In this document: in pieces, positions 1 to 7,257 of the stretch | Layout of the letters: each line of letters starts with the position of its first letter | Position numbering within the stretch: the stretch's first letter is position 1 | Origin: Oxalobacteraceae bacterium | GTDB taxonomy: Bacteria; Pseudomonadota; Gammaproteobacteria; Burkholderiales; Burkholderiaceae_D | Direction of reading: 5' to 3' | NCBI GenBank assembly: GCA_947446335.1 | Contig: CANFGA010000011.1 | Coordinates: 1 to 17,990 of the forward strand | DNA: 17,990 nucleotides | Made by a program: the position numbers and the translations under genes | Notes under the pieces: model-generated | The model's database searches: none | What the model was told of the DNA's origin: nothing | What the model saw: only the letters and a program-made list of their open reading frames with translations

Positions 1-818
1 CGGAACCCGACGAAGCGAAGTGGGATTCGAAATGGGGCCAGGGCCGCCCGGGCTGGCACATCGAATGTTCGGCCATGTCGTGCGCCTTGCTCGGCGAGCA
101 ATTCGACATCCACGGCGGCGGCGCCGACCTGCAGTTTCCGCACCATGAAAACGAGATCGCCCAGTCCGAAGGCGCGTTCGGCCATACCAGCGTCAACTAT
201 TGGGTGCACAACGGTTTCGTGCGCCTCGATAATGAAAAAATGTCCAAGTCCTTGGGCAATTTTTTCACGATCCGTGACGTATTGAAGAAATTCGATGCCG
301 AAGTGATCCGTTTCTTCATCTTGCGCGCCCATTACCGCAGTCCGCTCAATTACTCCGATGTTCATCTCGATGATGCGCGCACTGCGCTGACCCGTCTCTA
401 CACCGCGCTGTTGGGCATCGACATTGCACCAAGCGAGATCGACTGGAGCGAAGCGTACGCCGTGCGCTTCGCGCAAGCGATGGATGACGACTTCAACACG
501 CCGCTGGCGCTAGCCGTGCTGTTCGAACTGGCCACTGAATTGAACAAGAGCAAAAGCGCGGCGCAAGCTGCCCAGTTGAAGGGCCTGGGCGGTGTGCTCG
601 GTTTGCTCGAGCGCGCACCGCAGCAATTCTTGCAAGCGGCCATCGGCCCAAGCGAACAGTTGTCCGAAGTGGCGATCGTGCAAGCGATCATCCGCCGCAT
701 CGCCGCCAAGAAAGAGCGCGACTTTGCCGCCTCCGATAGCATCCGCGCCGAACTGCTGGCTGCTGGCATCATTCTCGAAGACAAGCCGGACGGCTCGACT
801 AATTGGCGCCGCGCATGA
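1..818 (+). CDS. cysS: Cysteinyl-tRNA synthetase, C-terminal part (5' end outside window)
   Basis: Charges tRNA-Cys with cysteine in the cytoplasm (class Ia aminoacyl-tRNA synthetase). The reading frame is open from base 3, so the gene begins before the window; no start codon is claimed. Visible signatures are the PGWHIECSAM stretch just before position 75, with the zinc-binding Cys, HHENEIAQSE with further zinc-site residues, and the adenylate-binding KMSKS loop at about 237-251. The helical DALR-type anticodon domain and a C-terminal tail ending GSTNWRRA follow. The stop TGA (816-818) overlaps the ATG of the next gene in an ATGA, suggesting translational coupling to the DNA glycosylase. All visible motifs are intact; nothing looks unusual. 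Confidence 0.97.
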   Translation, partial: EPDEAKWDSKWGQGRPGWHIECSAMSCALLGEQFDIHGGGADLQFPHHENEIAQSEGAFGHTSVNYWVHNGFVRLDNEKMSKSLGNFFTIRDVLKKFDAEVIRFFILRAHYRSPLNYSDVHLDDARTALTRLYTALLGIDIAPSEIDWSEAYAVRFAQAMDDDFNTPLALAVLFELATELNKSKSAAQAAQLKGLGGVLGLLERAPQQFLQAAIGPSEQLSEVAIVQAIIRRIAAKKERDFAASDSIRAELLAAGIILEDKPDGSTNWRRA

Positions 819-1480
819 TGGCGCTGACAACCGACAAGGCCGGCTCCGGCGCGCGGGTGCCGAGTTACTGGGAAGAGGCGAAAGCCGAGCTGATCAAGCG
901 CGACCGGATCATGAAGAAGCTCATTCCACAATTTGGCGACTTGCATCTGGTCGGTTACGACGATCCGTTTTCGACGTTGGCGCGCTCGATCGTGGGTCAG
1001 CAAATCACGCCCAAATCGGCCGCTGCGGCTTGGAAAAAACTGTTGCTGGTGTGCCCGAAATGCACGCCGACACAAGTGCTGAAGGCGGGCGCCGAGCAAT
1101 TGGCCAGCTGTGGCTTGTCCAAACGCAAGACCGTCTACATACTCGACCTGGCCGATCACTTCAAGGCCAAGCGGGTGCACGCGCATCAATGGGATCAGAT
1201 GGACGATGAAGCTGTCATCGCCGAACTGGTGCAGATCCGTGGCATCGGACGCTGGACCGCGGAGATGTTCTTGATCTTCAATCTGATGCGCCCCAACGTA
1301 TTTCCGCTCGATGACCCGAGCCTGATTCAGGGCATCAGCGTCAATTATTTTTCCGGCGAACCGGTCTCGCGCAGCGATGCGCGTGAAGTGTCTGCCAACT
1401 GGGAACCATGGCGCACCGTGGCCACATGGTATCTGTGGCGCAGCCTGGAGTCAGCGCCGACACCCGTTCCAACCGAATAA
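815..1480 (+). CDS. AlkA-type DNA-3-methyladenine glycosylase II (HhH-GPD family)
   Basis: Predicted base-excision-repair enzyme that removes alkylated purines such as 3-methyladenine from DNA. The 221-residue product has the HhH-GPD layout: a conserved DPFSTLARSIVGQQI helix (about 50-64), the helix-hairpin-helix VQIRGIGRWTAE (139-150), and the following FPLDDPSL, where the second Asp (about D167) aligns with the catalytic Asp of AlkA. It lacks AlkA's N-terminal TBP-like domain, as many short bacterial homologues do. The ATG at 815 was chosen because it overlaps the cysS stop as ATGA. A TTG at 803 is in frame but lies deep inside cysS, and ATG 818 is also possible. It is probably co-transcribed with cysS. 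Exact substrate range cannot be read from sequence. Confidence 0.92.
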   Translation: MMALTTDKAGSGARVPSYWEEAKAELIKRDRIMKKLIPQFGDLHLVGYDDPFSTLARSIVGQQITPKSAAAAWKKLLLVCPKCTPTQVLKAGAEQLASCGLSKRKTVYILDLADHFKAKRVHAHQWDQMDDEAVIAELVQIRGIGRWTAEMFLIFNLMRPNVFPLDDPSLIQGISVNYFSGEPVSRSDAREVSANWEPWRTVATWYLWRSLESAPTPVPTE

Positions 1481-1525
1481 TGACCCGCGGCACCACGCTG
1501 CGCCGCGCAACAACCAGGGGCTACA

Positions 1526-2500
1526 ATGATCAAAACCACTTTCCTCAGCTTTGAGCAGCCGATCGCCGAGCTCGATTCAAAAATAGAAGAACTGCGCTTC
1601 GTGCAGGATGATTCCGCGGTCGACATCTCCGAAGAGATCGATCGGCTGGCCAAGAAGAGCCAGCAATTGACCAAGGATATCTATGCCAAGCTGACGCCGT
1701 GGCAAGTGGCGCAAATTGCGCGCCATCCGCAGCGCCCGTACACGATGGATTATGTGAATGCCATCTTCACCGACTTCCACGAGTTGCATGGCGACCGTAC
1801 CTACGCCGACGATCTGTCGATGATCGGCGGTCTGGCGCGCTTCAACGGCCAGCCTTGCATGGTCATTGGCCACCAGAAAGGGCGCGACACCAAGGAGCGC
1901 GCATTGCGTAACTTCGGCATGCCCAAGCCCGAAGGCTATCGCAAGGCGATGCGCTTGATGAAACTGGCCGAGAAATTCTCGCTGCCGATCTTCACCTTCG
2001 TCGATACGCCGGGCGCCTTTCCCGGCATCGATGCCGAGGAGCGCAACCAGTCGGAGGCGATCGGCCACAATCTGTATGTGATGGCCGAGTTGAAAGTGCC
2101 TTTGATCGCCACCATCATCGGCGAAGGCGGCTCCGGCGGCGCTCTGGCGATCGCGGTCGGCGATGCGGTGCTGATGCTGCAATATGCAACCTATGCGGTG
2201 ATCTCGCCCGAAGGCTGCGCCTCGATCCTGTGGAAGACGTCCGAGCGCGCCGCCGATGCGGCTGAAGCGCTGGGCTTGACCGCGCATCGCCTGAAAGCGA
2301 TGGGCTTGATCGACAAGATCATCAATGAACCGCTCGGTGGTGCGCACCGCGATCCGGCCCAGATGGCGACGCTGCTCAAGCGCGCGCTGGCCGACACGCT
2401 GCGCCAGTTCACCGGCATGAAGACCAAGGATTTGCAGGATGCGCGTCACGACAAGCTGATGAGCTACGGCAAATTCAAGGAAACCACGCCTCAGGAGTAA
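1526..2500 (+). CDS. accA: Acetyl-CoA carboxylase carboxyltransferase, alpha subunit
   Basis: AccA pairs with AccD to transfer the carboxyl group from carboxybiotin on AccB to acetyl-CoA, the first committed step of fatty-acid synthesis in the cytoplasm. The 324-residue product has the usual length for the family. An N-terminal coiled region (ELDSKIEELR to residue about 55) is followed by the crotonase-like carboxyltransferase core, with HELHGDR (85-91), FVDTPGAFPG (158-167) and the oxyanion-hole glycines EGGSGGALA (200-208). The ATG at 1526 has a weak purine-rich SD (about 1516-1520). It lies 45 bp after the glycosylase stop and directly before tilS, an arrangement common in Burkholderiales. 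Confidence 0.98.
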   Translation: MIKTTFLSFEQPIAELDSKIEELRFVQDDSAVDISEEIDRLAKKSQQLTKDIYAKLTPWQVAQIARHPQRPYTMDYVNAIFTDFHELHGDRTYADDLSMIGGLARFNGQPCMVIGHQKGRDTKERALRNFGMPKPEGYRKAMRLMKLAEKFSLPIFTFVDTPGAFPGIDAEERNQSEAIGHNLYVMAELKVPLIATIIGEGGSGGALAIAVGDAVLMLQYATYAVISPEGCASILWKTSERAADAAEALGLTAHRLKAMGLIDKIINEPLGGAHRDPAQMATLLKRALADTLRQFTGMKTKDLQDARHDKLMSYGKFKETTPQE

Positions 2501-2505
2501 GCTTG
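2492..2505 (+). promoter_or_regulatory. Ribosome-binding site that fixes the TTG start of tilS
   Basis: CAGGAG at 2492-2497 is a strong Shine-Dalgarno overlapping the last codons and stop of accA. It sits 5 nt before TTG (2503-2505), and no in-frame ATG or GTG fits better. This supports a TTG start and coupling of tilS to accA translation. Confidence 0.75.
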
Positions 2506-3930
2506 AACACATTGCAACACACCCTCGCGCGCGCTCTGGCCGATCTGGGACCAAAGGCGCACGGGCCGATCGCGATCGCCTACAGCGGCGGTCTCGATTC
2601 GACAGCGCTGCTGCACCTGGCGCAAGAGCATGCGCAAAAGCACCAGATCGCGCTGCACGCATTGCACATTCATCACGGCATCAGCCGCAACGCCGATGCC
2701 TGGCTCGAGCACTGCGAACGCACCTGCGCGCAACTGGGCATCGCTTTCGAGGCGCGCCGCGTCACGCTCGATCTCGATGACAAGGAGGGCACCGAAGCGG
2801 CTGCGCGCAAGGCCCGTTATGGCGCGCTGGGTGCGTTGTGCCACGAACACGGGGTCAAGCTGCTGCTGAGCGCCCACCATCAGGATGATCAAGCCGAAAC
2901 GGTGCTGCTGCAATTGCTGCGCGGCTCCGGCGCGGCCGGCTTGTCGGGCATGGAAGGGGCCAATGTGGCACCCGAATTGCTCGGTTATCCCGATCTGGTG
3001 ATGGCGCGTCCGCTGCTGTCGGTCTCGCGCCGGCAATTGGCGTCCTACGTCGCCGCGCACCAGTTGCAGCACGTCGAAGACGAGTCGAACAGCGACCCGC
3101 GCTATGCCCGCAATGCGCTGCGGCTGCAGGTGATGCCGGCTCTGGAGCATGCTTTTCCCGGTTTTCAGGAGCGCTTCGCGCGCAGCGCCCAGCATGCGCA
3201 AGCGACGCAGCGGCTCTTGGATGAACTGGGCGAGCTGGACCTGGCGCACTGCCTCGATGGCGATGGTGTCGACATCAGCAAGTTGCGCCTGCTCAGCCGC
3301 GATCGCAGCTACAACCTGGTGCGCCACTGGTTTGCCACGCGCAGCTTGCGCATGCCCTCGACCGCCTGGTTGTCGCAAATGCTGACCCAGTTGCTCACTG
3401 CGCGCCCGGATGCCCAGTTGCTGGTGAGTCACCCCGAATGCGACGTGCGGCGCTACCGCGACCGTTTGTTTTTGAAACCCCGGCTGGCGCGTTTGCCCGG
3501 GATGGCAGATCCCGATGATGAAGCGTTTCCGGGCCACGGCTGGCTCGGGCATGAGATCGAAACGCCGCCATCGGGCGCGTCCTTCACTTGGCAAGGCGAG
3601 GCTCAGATGGCTTTCCCCGATTTTGGCGGCGTTTTGCATTTCGATGTCAGTTTACGCGGCTTTGATGCACAGTGGCTGCGCCAGCAAACGTTGACGATCG
3701 ATTTTCGAAAGGGCGGCGAGCGCCTGAAGCTGGCCGCGAACCGGCCGACCCGCGCGCTGAAATACCATTACCAGGCTTTCGACGTGCCATCTTGGGAGCG
3801 TCCGCGTCTGCCGATTCTTTCTGCCGGCAAGTCACTGCTGTTTGCCGCCGGCATCGGCATGGATAGCCTGCACTTGAGCGAGGCCGACGCGCCGCGCATC
3901 GCAGTGCGTTGGCAGAGCGGGGCAGGGTAG
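2503..3930 (+). CDS. tilS: tRNA(Ile)-lysidine synthetase
   Basis: TilS uses ATP to attach lysine to C34 of the CAU-anticodon tRNA-Ile, switching it from methionine to isoleucine identity and decoding AUA. The 475-residue product has the PP-loop SGGLDS (28-33) for ATP binding, then LHIHHG (55-60), RYGAL (105-109) and the family motif AHHQDDQAET (124-133) with RGSGAAGLSGM. The middle section is the substrate-binding domain. The C-terminal TilS domain contains DFRKGGERL and VPSWERPRLPIL. TTG is chosen as start because of the well-placed SD in the accA end. It lies 2 nt after accA, so co-transcription is likely. All signature motifs are present. Confidence 0.96.
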   Translation: MNTLQHTLARALADLGPKAHGPIAIAYSGGLDSTALLHLAQEHAQKHQIALHALHIHHGISRNADAWLEHCERTCAQLGIAFEARRVTLDLDDKEGTEAAARKARYGALGALCHEHGVKLLLSAHHQDDQAETVLLQLLRGSGAAGLSGMEGANVAPELLGYPDLVMARPLLSVSRRQLASYVAAHQLQHVEDESNSDPRYARNALRLQVMPALEHAFPGFQERFARSAQHAQATQRLLDELGELDLAHCLDGDGVDISKLRLLSRDRSYNLVRHWFATRSLRMPSTAWLSQMLTQLLTARPDAQLLVSHPECDVRRYRDRLFLKPRLARLPGMADPDDEAFPGHGWLGHEIETPPSGASFTWQGEAQMAFPDFGGVLHFDVSLRGFDAQWLRQQTLTIDFRKGGERLKLAANRPTRALKYHYQAFDVPSWERPRLPILSAGKSLLFAAGIGMDSLHLSEADAPRIAVRWQSGAG

Positions 3931-3980
3931 CGCAGCTGTTGCAACTGCAGTGCAAATGGCGCTGGCGCAGGTCTTTTGCC

Positions 3981-4009
3981 TTGTCATTTTGTATTGCAGC
4001 ATGTAGAGT
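3981..4009 (+). promoter_or_regulatory. Candidate sigma-70 promoter for lysC
   Basis: TTGTCA (3981-3986, 5/6 to the -35 consensus) is separated by 17 nt from TAGAGT (4004-4009, 4/6 to the -10 consensus), in the AT-rich 124-bp gap between tilS and lysC. Predicted transcription start is near 4016. Pattern match only. Confidence 0.5.
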
Positions 4010-4054
4010 AAAGCCCTTCTTTTTTATTACTTATTGAACAGAATTTCCACTCTT

Positions 4055-5305
4055 ATGGCATTAATCGTCCACAAATACGGCGGCACGTCGATGGGATCGA
4101 CCGACCGCATCAAGAATGTCGCACTGCGCGTTGCCAAATGGCACGATGCAGGTCATCAAGTCGTTGTCGTGCCGTCGGCGATGTCCGGCGAAACCAACCG
4201 CCTCATTGGCTTGGCGCGCGAAATCATGGAGCAACCCGATCCGCGCGAACTCGACATGATCACCTCGACCGGCGAGCAAGTGTCGGTCGGCCTGCTGTCG
4301 ATGGCGCTGCTGGCGATCGGCAAGCAAGCGGTGTCGTATGCCGGTTGGCAAGTGGCGATCAAGACCGATTCGGCCTTCACCAAGGCCCGCATCCAGTCGA
4401 TCGACGATGAAAAAGTCAGACGCGATCTCGACGCCGGCAAGATCGTCATCATCACTGGCTTCCAGGGTGTCGATGAGCAAGGCAACATCGCCACCCTCGG
4501 GCGCGGCGGCTCCGACACCTCGGCAGTAGCGGTGGCGGCAGCGCTGAAGGCGGCCGAGTGCCTGATCTTCACCGATGTCGACGGCGTCTACACGACCGAC
4601 CCGCGCGTGGTCTCCGAAGCGCGCCGCCTGAAGACGGTGACTTTTGAAGAAATGCTGGAAATGGCATCGCTGGGATCGAAAGTGCTGCAAAGCCGCTCGG
4701 TCGAATTTGCCGGCAATTACCGCGTCCCGGTGCGCGTGCTGTCGTCGCTGACCGACCCGATGCTGGCGCTGGAAGAAGAAGCCAATTCGGGCACCCTGAT
4801 CACGTTTGAGGAAGAGACCAACATGGAACAAGCAGTCATTTCGGGCATCGCGTTCAATCGCGACGAGGCAAAAATCACCGTGCTGGGCGTGCCGGACCGT
4901 CCTGGCGTCGCGTTCAACATCCTGGGCCCGGTCTCGGAAGCGAACATCGAAGTCGACATGATCATCCAGAACCAGTCGGTCGATGGCAAGACCGACTTCA
5001 CGTTCACCGTCTCGCGCGGCGAATACAATAACGCGATGGCAGTGCTGAACGCGACCAAGGAAGAGATCGGCGCGGCCAGCATCATCGGCGACGCCAAGGT
5101 ATCGAAGATCTCGGTGGTTGGCGTGGGCATGCGCAGCCATGTCGGCGTGGCATCGACGATGTTTCGCACGCTGGCCGAAGAGGGCATCAATATCAAGATG
5201 ATCTCGACTTCGGAAATCAAGATTTCGGTCCTGATCGATGAGAAATACATGGAATTGGCGGTGCGCGCGCTGCACAAAGCCTTCGATCTGGAAAATCCGG
5301 CATAA
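4055..5305 (+). CDS. lysC: Aspartate kinase (monofunctional, ACT-regulated)
   Basis: Phosphorylates aspartate, the entry step to lysine, methionine, threonine and diaminopimelate. From ATG 4055 the product is 416 residues: the kinase fold begins ALIVHKYGGTS (2-12), LGRGGSDTSA binds substrate/ATP in the middle, and FTDVDGVYTTDPR is highly conserved. Two ACT domains follow (about 263-335 and 345-410), where lysine and/or threonine would act as feedback inhibitors. An in-frame TTG at 4034 would add seven residues, but the family typically begins at MALIVHKYGG, so 4055 is preferred; its own SD is weak. The gene is monofunctional, with no homoserine dehydrogenase fusion. A possible internal start at 4823 is described separately. 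Confidence 0.95.
   Translation: MALIVHKYGGTSMGSTDRIKNVALRVAKWHDAGHQVVVVPSAMSGETNRLIGLAREIMEQPDPRELDMITSTGEQVSVGLLSMALLAIGKQAVSYAGWQVAIKTDSAFTKARIQSIDDEKVRRDLDAGKIVIITGFQGVDEQGNIATLGRGGSDTSAVAVAAALKAAECLIFTDVDGVYTTDPRVVSEARRLKTVTFEEMLEMASLGSKVLQSRSVEFAGNYRVPVRVLSSLTDPMLALEEEANSGTLITFEEETNMEQAVISGIAFNRDEAKITVLGVPDRPGVAFNILGPVSEANIEVDMIIQNQSVDGKTDFTFTVSRGEYNNAMAVLNATKEEIGAASIIGDAKVSKISVVGVGMRSHVGVASTMFRTLAEEGINIKMISTSEIKISVLIDEKYMELAVRALHKAFDLENPA
4808..4825 (+). promoter_or_regulatory. Possible internal ribosome-binding site and start inside lysC (ACT-only beta form)
   Basis: The purine run GAGGAAGAG (4808-4816) lies 6 nt before an in-frame ATG (4823) at codon 257, exactly at the entrance to the ACT domains. 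Initiation here would give a 160-residue regulatory protein similar in size and limits to the beta subunit of Bacillus and Corynebacterium aspartokinases. The purine run also encodes ordinary Glu residues, so it may be chance. Confidence 0.4.
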
Positions 5306-5332
5306 TTATTTTCAAAAAAGTGCCTGCTTGAC

Positions 5333-5361
5333 TTGACCAAACCGGATTCAAAAGTTACCAT
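5333..5361 (+). promoter_or_regulatory. Candidate promoter of tRNA-Ser
   Basis: TTGACC (5333-5338, 5/6) and TACCAT (5356-5361, 4/6) are 17 nt apart in the gap between lysC and the tRNA, which would give a leader of roughly 50 nt. No convincing terminator was seen after lysC, so read-through may also supply the tRNA. Confidence 0.4.
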
Positions 5362-5419
5362 CGTGGCCTTCTGATCTGGTCTGCAAGACGGAGCTGAAAA
5401 AGTTGATTAGTTTCAACAA

Positions 5420-5512
5420 GGAGACGTGGCCGAGTGGCCGAAGGCACATCCCTGCTAAGGATGCATACGGCTTATACCTGTATCGTGAGTTCGAATCTCA
5501 CCGTCTCCGCCA
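5420..5512 (+). tRNA. tRNA-Ser(GCT)
   Basis: A full class II tRNA can be folded by eye. The acceptor stem GGAGACG (5420-5426) pairs with CGTCTCC (5502-5508), followed by G and an encoded CCA (5510-5512). The anticodon stem CATCC/GGATG (5447-5451/5459-5463) encloses the loop CTGCTAA with anticodon GCT at 5454-5456, which reads AGC and AGU. A long variable arm (about 5464-5484) is typical of serine tRNAs. The T arm GTGAG/CTCAC (5485-5501) carries TTCGAAT. All stems are intact. Confidence 0.97.
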
Positions 5513-5520
5513 GTATTACA

Positions 5521-5558
5521 AGAAAGCCCCCAAGTCATCAACGACTTGGGGGCTTTCT
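5521..5558 (+). terminator. Strong hairpin terminator after tRNA-Ser
   Basis: A perfect 16-bp inverted repeat (5521-5536 against 5543-5558) closes a 6-nt ATCAAC loop and contains CCCCC/GGGGG, with T-rich sequence in and just after its 3' arm. It begins 9 nt after the tRNA end, where processing and termination are expected. Confidence 0.85.
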
Positions 5559-5631
5559 GCATTTCATGCCCACACGGCAACCCACGAGGCTCTTGAAAAT
5601 TTTCTTTCGGTGGCAACGACGACACGACGCC

Positions 5632-5695
5632 GGGCCGCGATCAGGCCGGGCCGCGATCAGGCCGGGCCGCGACCAGGCCGGGCCGCGATCAGGCC
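5632..5695. repeat. Four tandem copies of a 16-bp GC-rich unit
   Basis: The unit GGGCCGCGATCAGGCC occurs head-to-tail at 5632-5647, 5648-5663, 5664-5679 (one T to C change) and 5680-5695. Each unit is flanked by the self-complementary GGCC and has an internal GATC in copies 1, 2 and 4. It sits in the non-coding gap between the tRNA terminator and the 3' end of the aldo/keto reductase. The rest of 5559-5749 shows no gene. Confidence 0.95.
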
Positions 5696-5749
5696 ACAGC
5701 CAAGCTGGCGCAGCAAAGGACTGTCACCCTCACCCAGCTGCGTACTGCC

Positions 5750-6793
5750 CTACGGTGCCATGTCTTGCGCGGGACGCGCCCACAGATTGATGTCGCCTTC
5801 TCTGGCCAGCAGATCGATCTTCGCCAGTTCTTCCGCAGTAAAGGCCAGGTTGTCGAGCGCGCCGACATTTTCGCGGATTTGTTGCGGGCTGCTCGCGCCG
5901 ATCAGCGTCGAAGTCACGCGCGGATCGCGCAGCACCCATGCCAATGCCATTTGGGCCAGGCTCTGACCGCGCGACTTGGCAACTTCGTTGAGCAGCCTGA
6001 CATGCGTCAGATTTTTTTCGCTCAGGTGCTCGGCTTTGAGCGAATCGCCGCCAGGGCGGTTGATGCGGGCGTCCTGCGGAATGCCGTTCAGATATTTATC
6101 GGTCAGCAAGCCCTGCGCCAGCGCCGTGAAGGTGATGCATCCGATGCCCTCTTGTGCCAGGGTATCGAGCAAGTCGGATTCGATCCAGCGGTTGAACATG
6201 TTGTACGACGGCTGATGAATCAGGCAAGGTACCTTGTAAGCTTGCAACAAGCTGGCCATTTCCCGTGTTTTTGCTGCCGAATAGGAAGAGATGCCGATGT
6301 ACAGTGCCTTGCCCTGTTGCACCATGCTGGCCAGTGCGCCGGCGGTTTCTTCCAGCGGCGTATCCGGATCGAAGCGGTGCGAATAGAAAATATCGACATA
6401 ATCGAGCCCCATCCGCGCCAGGCTCTGGTCCATGCTGGCCAGCAGATACTTGCGCGAGCCGCCGCCTTGGCCATAGGGCCCGGGCCACATGTCCCAGCCC
6501 GCCTTGCTCGAGATGATCAATTCATCGCGGTGCGGCTTGAAATCCTGCTTGAAAATGGTGCCGAAATTGCTCTCCGCACTGCCGTAGGGGGGGCCGTAAT
6601 TGTTGGCCAAGTCAAAATGCGTGATGCCAAGATCGAAGGCGGTGCGCAGCATCGCGCGCTGCTGTAGCAAAGGCGTGCTGTCGCCAAAATTGTGCCACAT
6701 GCCCAGCGACAAGGCTGGCAGTTTCAAGCCGCTGCGACCGCAATGGCGGTATGGCATGCGGTCATAACGATCAACAGATGGAAGGTAGTGCAT
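5750..6793 (-). CDS. gpr: Aldo/keto reductase of the YghZ type (L-glyceraldehyde 3-phosphate reductase)
   Basis: NADPH-dependent reductase closely resembling E. coli YghZ/Gpr, which reduces L-glyceraldehyde 3-phosphate and has been linked to methylglyoxal detoxification. The 347-residue product matches that family in length. Shared stretches include THFDLANNYGPP (58-69), KAGWDMWPGPYG (97-108) and FYSHR (136-140). The aldo/keto reductase tetrad is visible as D61, Y66, K97 and H139. The late GASSPQQIRENVGAL stretch matches the cofactor-binding region. The ATG at 6793 has an AAAGGA-like SD close upstream. No operon partner is visible: it faces away from the DNA methyltransferase remnant and runs towards the tRNA region. 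The physiological substrate here is inferred from the family. Confidence 0.93.
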   Translation of the reverse strand: MHYLPSVDRYDRMPYRHCGRSGLKLPALSLGMWHNFGDSTPLLQQRAMLRTAFDLGITHFDLANNYGPPYGSAESNFGTIFKQDFKPHRDELIISSKAGWDMWPGPYGQGGGSRKYLLASMDQSLARMGLDYVDIFYSHRFDPDTPLEETAGALASMVQQGKALYIGISSYSAAKTREMASLLQAYKVPCLIHQPSYNMFNRWIESDLLDTLAQEGIGCITFTALAQGLLTDKYLNGIPQDARINRPGGDSLKAEHLSEKNLTHVRLLNEVAKSRGQSLAQMALAWVLRDPRVTSTLIGASSPQQIRENVGALDNLAFTAEELAKIDLLAREGDINLWARPAQDMAP

Positions 6794-6880
6794 CAGTTTC
6801 CTTTAAAAAATATGGTTATCGATTGCAAAGCAGCGTGCTCATCGTAATGCAGATGCCGGTTTGTCGCTGAAACTGGTTGC

Positions 6881-7197
6881 TTCCGAACCACTGGCTTCGA
6901 TCTTGCTCACGCCCAACAGATCGATGCTCACCGCAAGAAGCCATCCACGACGACGTGACCCTGACCGGCATCTACAACGTGCTGGAAAAGCTGCGTACCG
7001 GTGCAGCGCTCACGCCAAAAGACAAGATGCTGCATGAACATGGCCTGGTCGGCGTGCTGAAAACCTTGCACAACGAGCTCGATATCGACGCCATCGCCGC
7101 CAATTTCAGCCGCCGCGGACGCTGGCTGCGCTGGGACGCATCCACGCCCAAAGTGCGACGCTGTGGGTTAACGTTCGCTAGGGTTGCATTGGTTTAG
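6881..7197 (+). pseudogene. Decayed fragment of a class I SAM-dependent DNA methyltransferase (C-terminal region)
   Basis: The open frame here has no believable start, but its centre (about 6955-7085) reads VTLTGIYNVLEKL, then AALTPKDKMLHEHGLVGVLKTLHNELD. I recognise this as the conserved C-terminal part of large YeeA/MmeI-like DNA methyltransferases. Just upstream the related sequence DLAHAQQIDAHRKK continues in a different frame (6899-6940), which implies a frameshift near 6934-6946. Downstream, IAANFSRRGRW resembles a section that in full proteins lies further on, which suggests an internal deletion. No methyltransferase catalytic motif is present. It is a non-functional relic of a restriction-modification gene; the family assignment is from memory. 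The remainder of 6794-7257 shows no other gene. Confidence 0.55.
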
Positions 7198-7257
7198 CCT
7201 TTGACAAGGCGACAGCGCCGGTTTTTCAGCGTGCGCCGGTTGTTAACCCCGATCGCG

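Noticed and set aside
1577..2662. Long minus-strand open frame (361 codons) opposite accA and tilS
   Set aside because: Composition is rich in His, Arg and Gln as expected for the antisense of a GC-rich gene, and it has no family motif; accA on the other strand is unmistakable.
2491..3639. Minus-strand open frame of 382 codons opposite tilS
   Set aside because: Antisense shadow of tilS with no recognisable domain.
4061..5275. Minus-strand open frame of 404 codons opposite lysC
   Set aside because: Antisense shadow; the lysC motifs on the + strand explain the region.
5632..5695. CRISPR array
   Set aside because: The 16-bp units are directly adjacent with no spacers, and no cas genes are nearby.
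5403..5966. Open frames crossing tRNA-Ser and the 16-bp repeats
   Set aside because: They translate a tRNA, a terminator and simple repeats, and their ends run antisense to the aldo/keto reductase gene.
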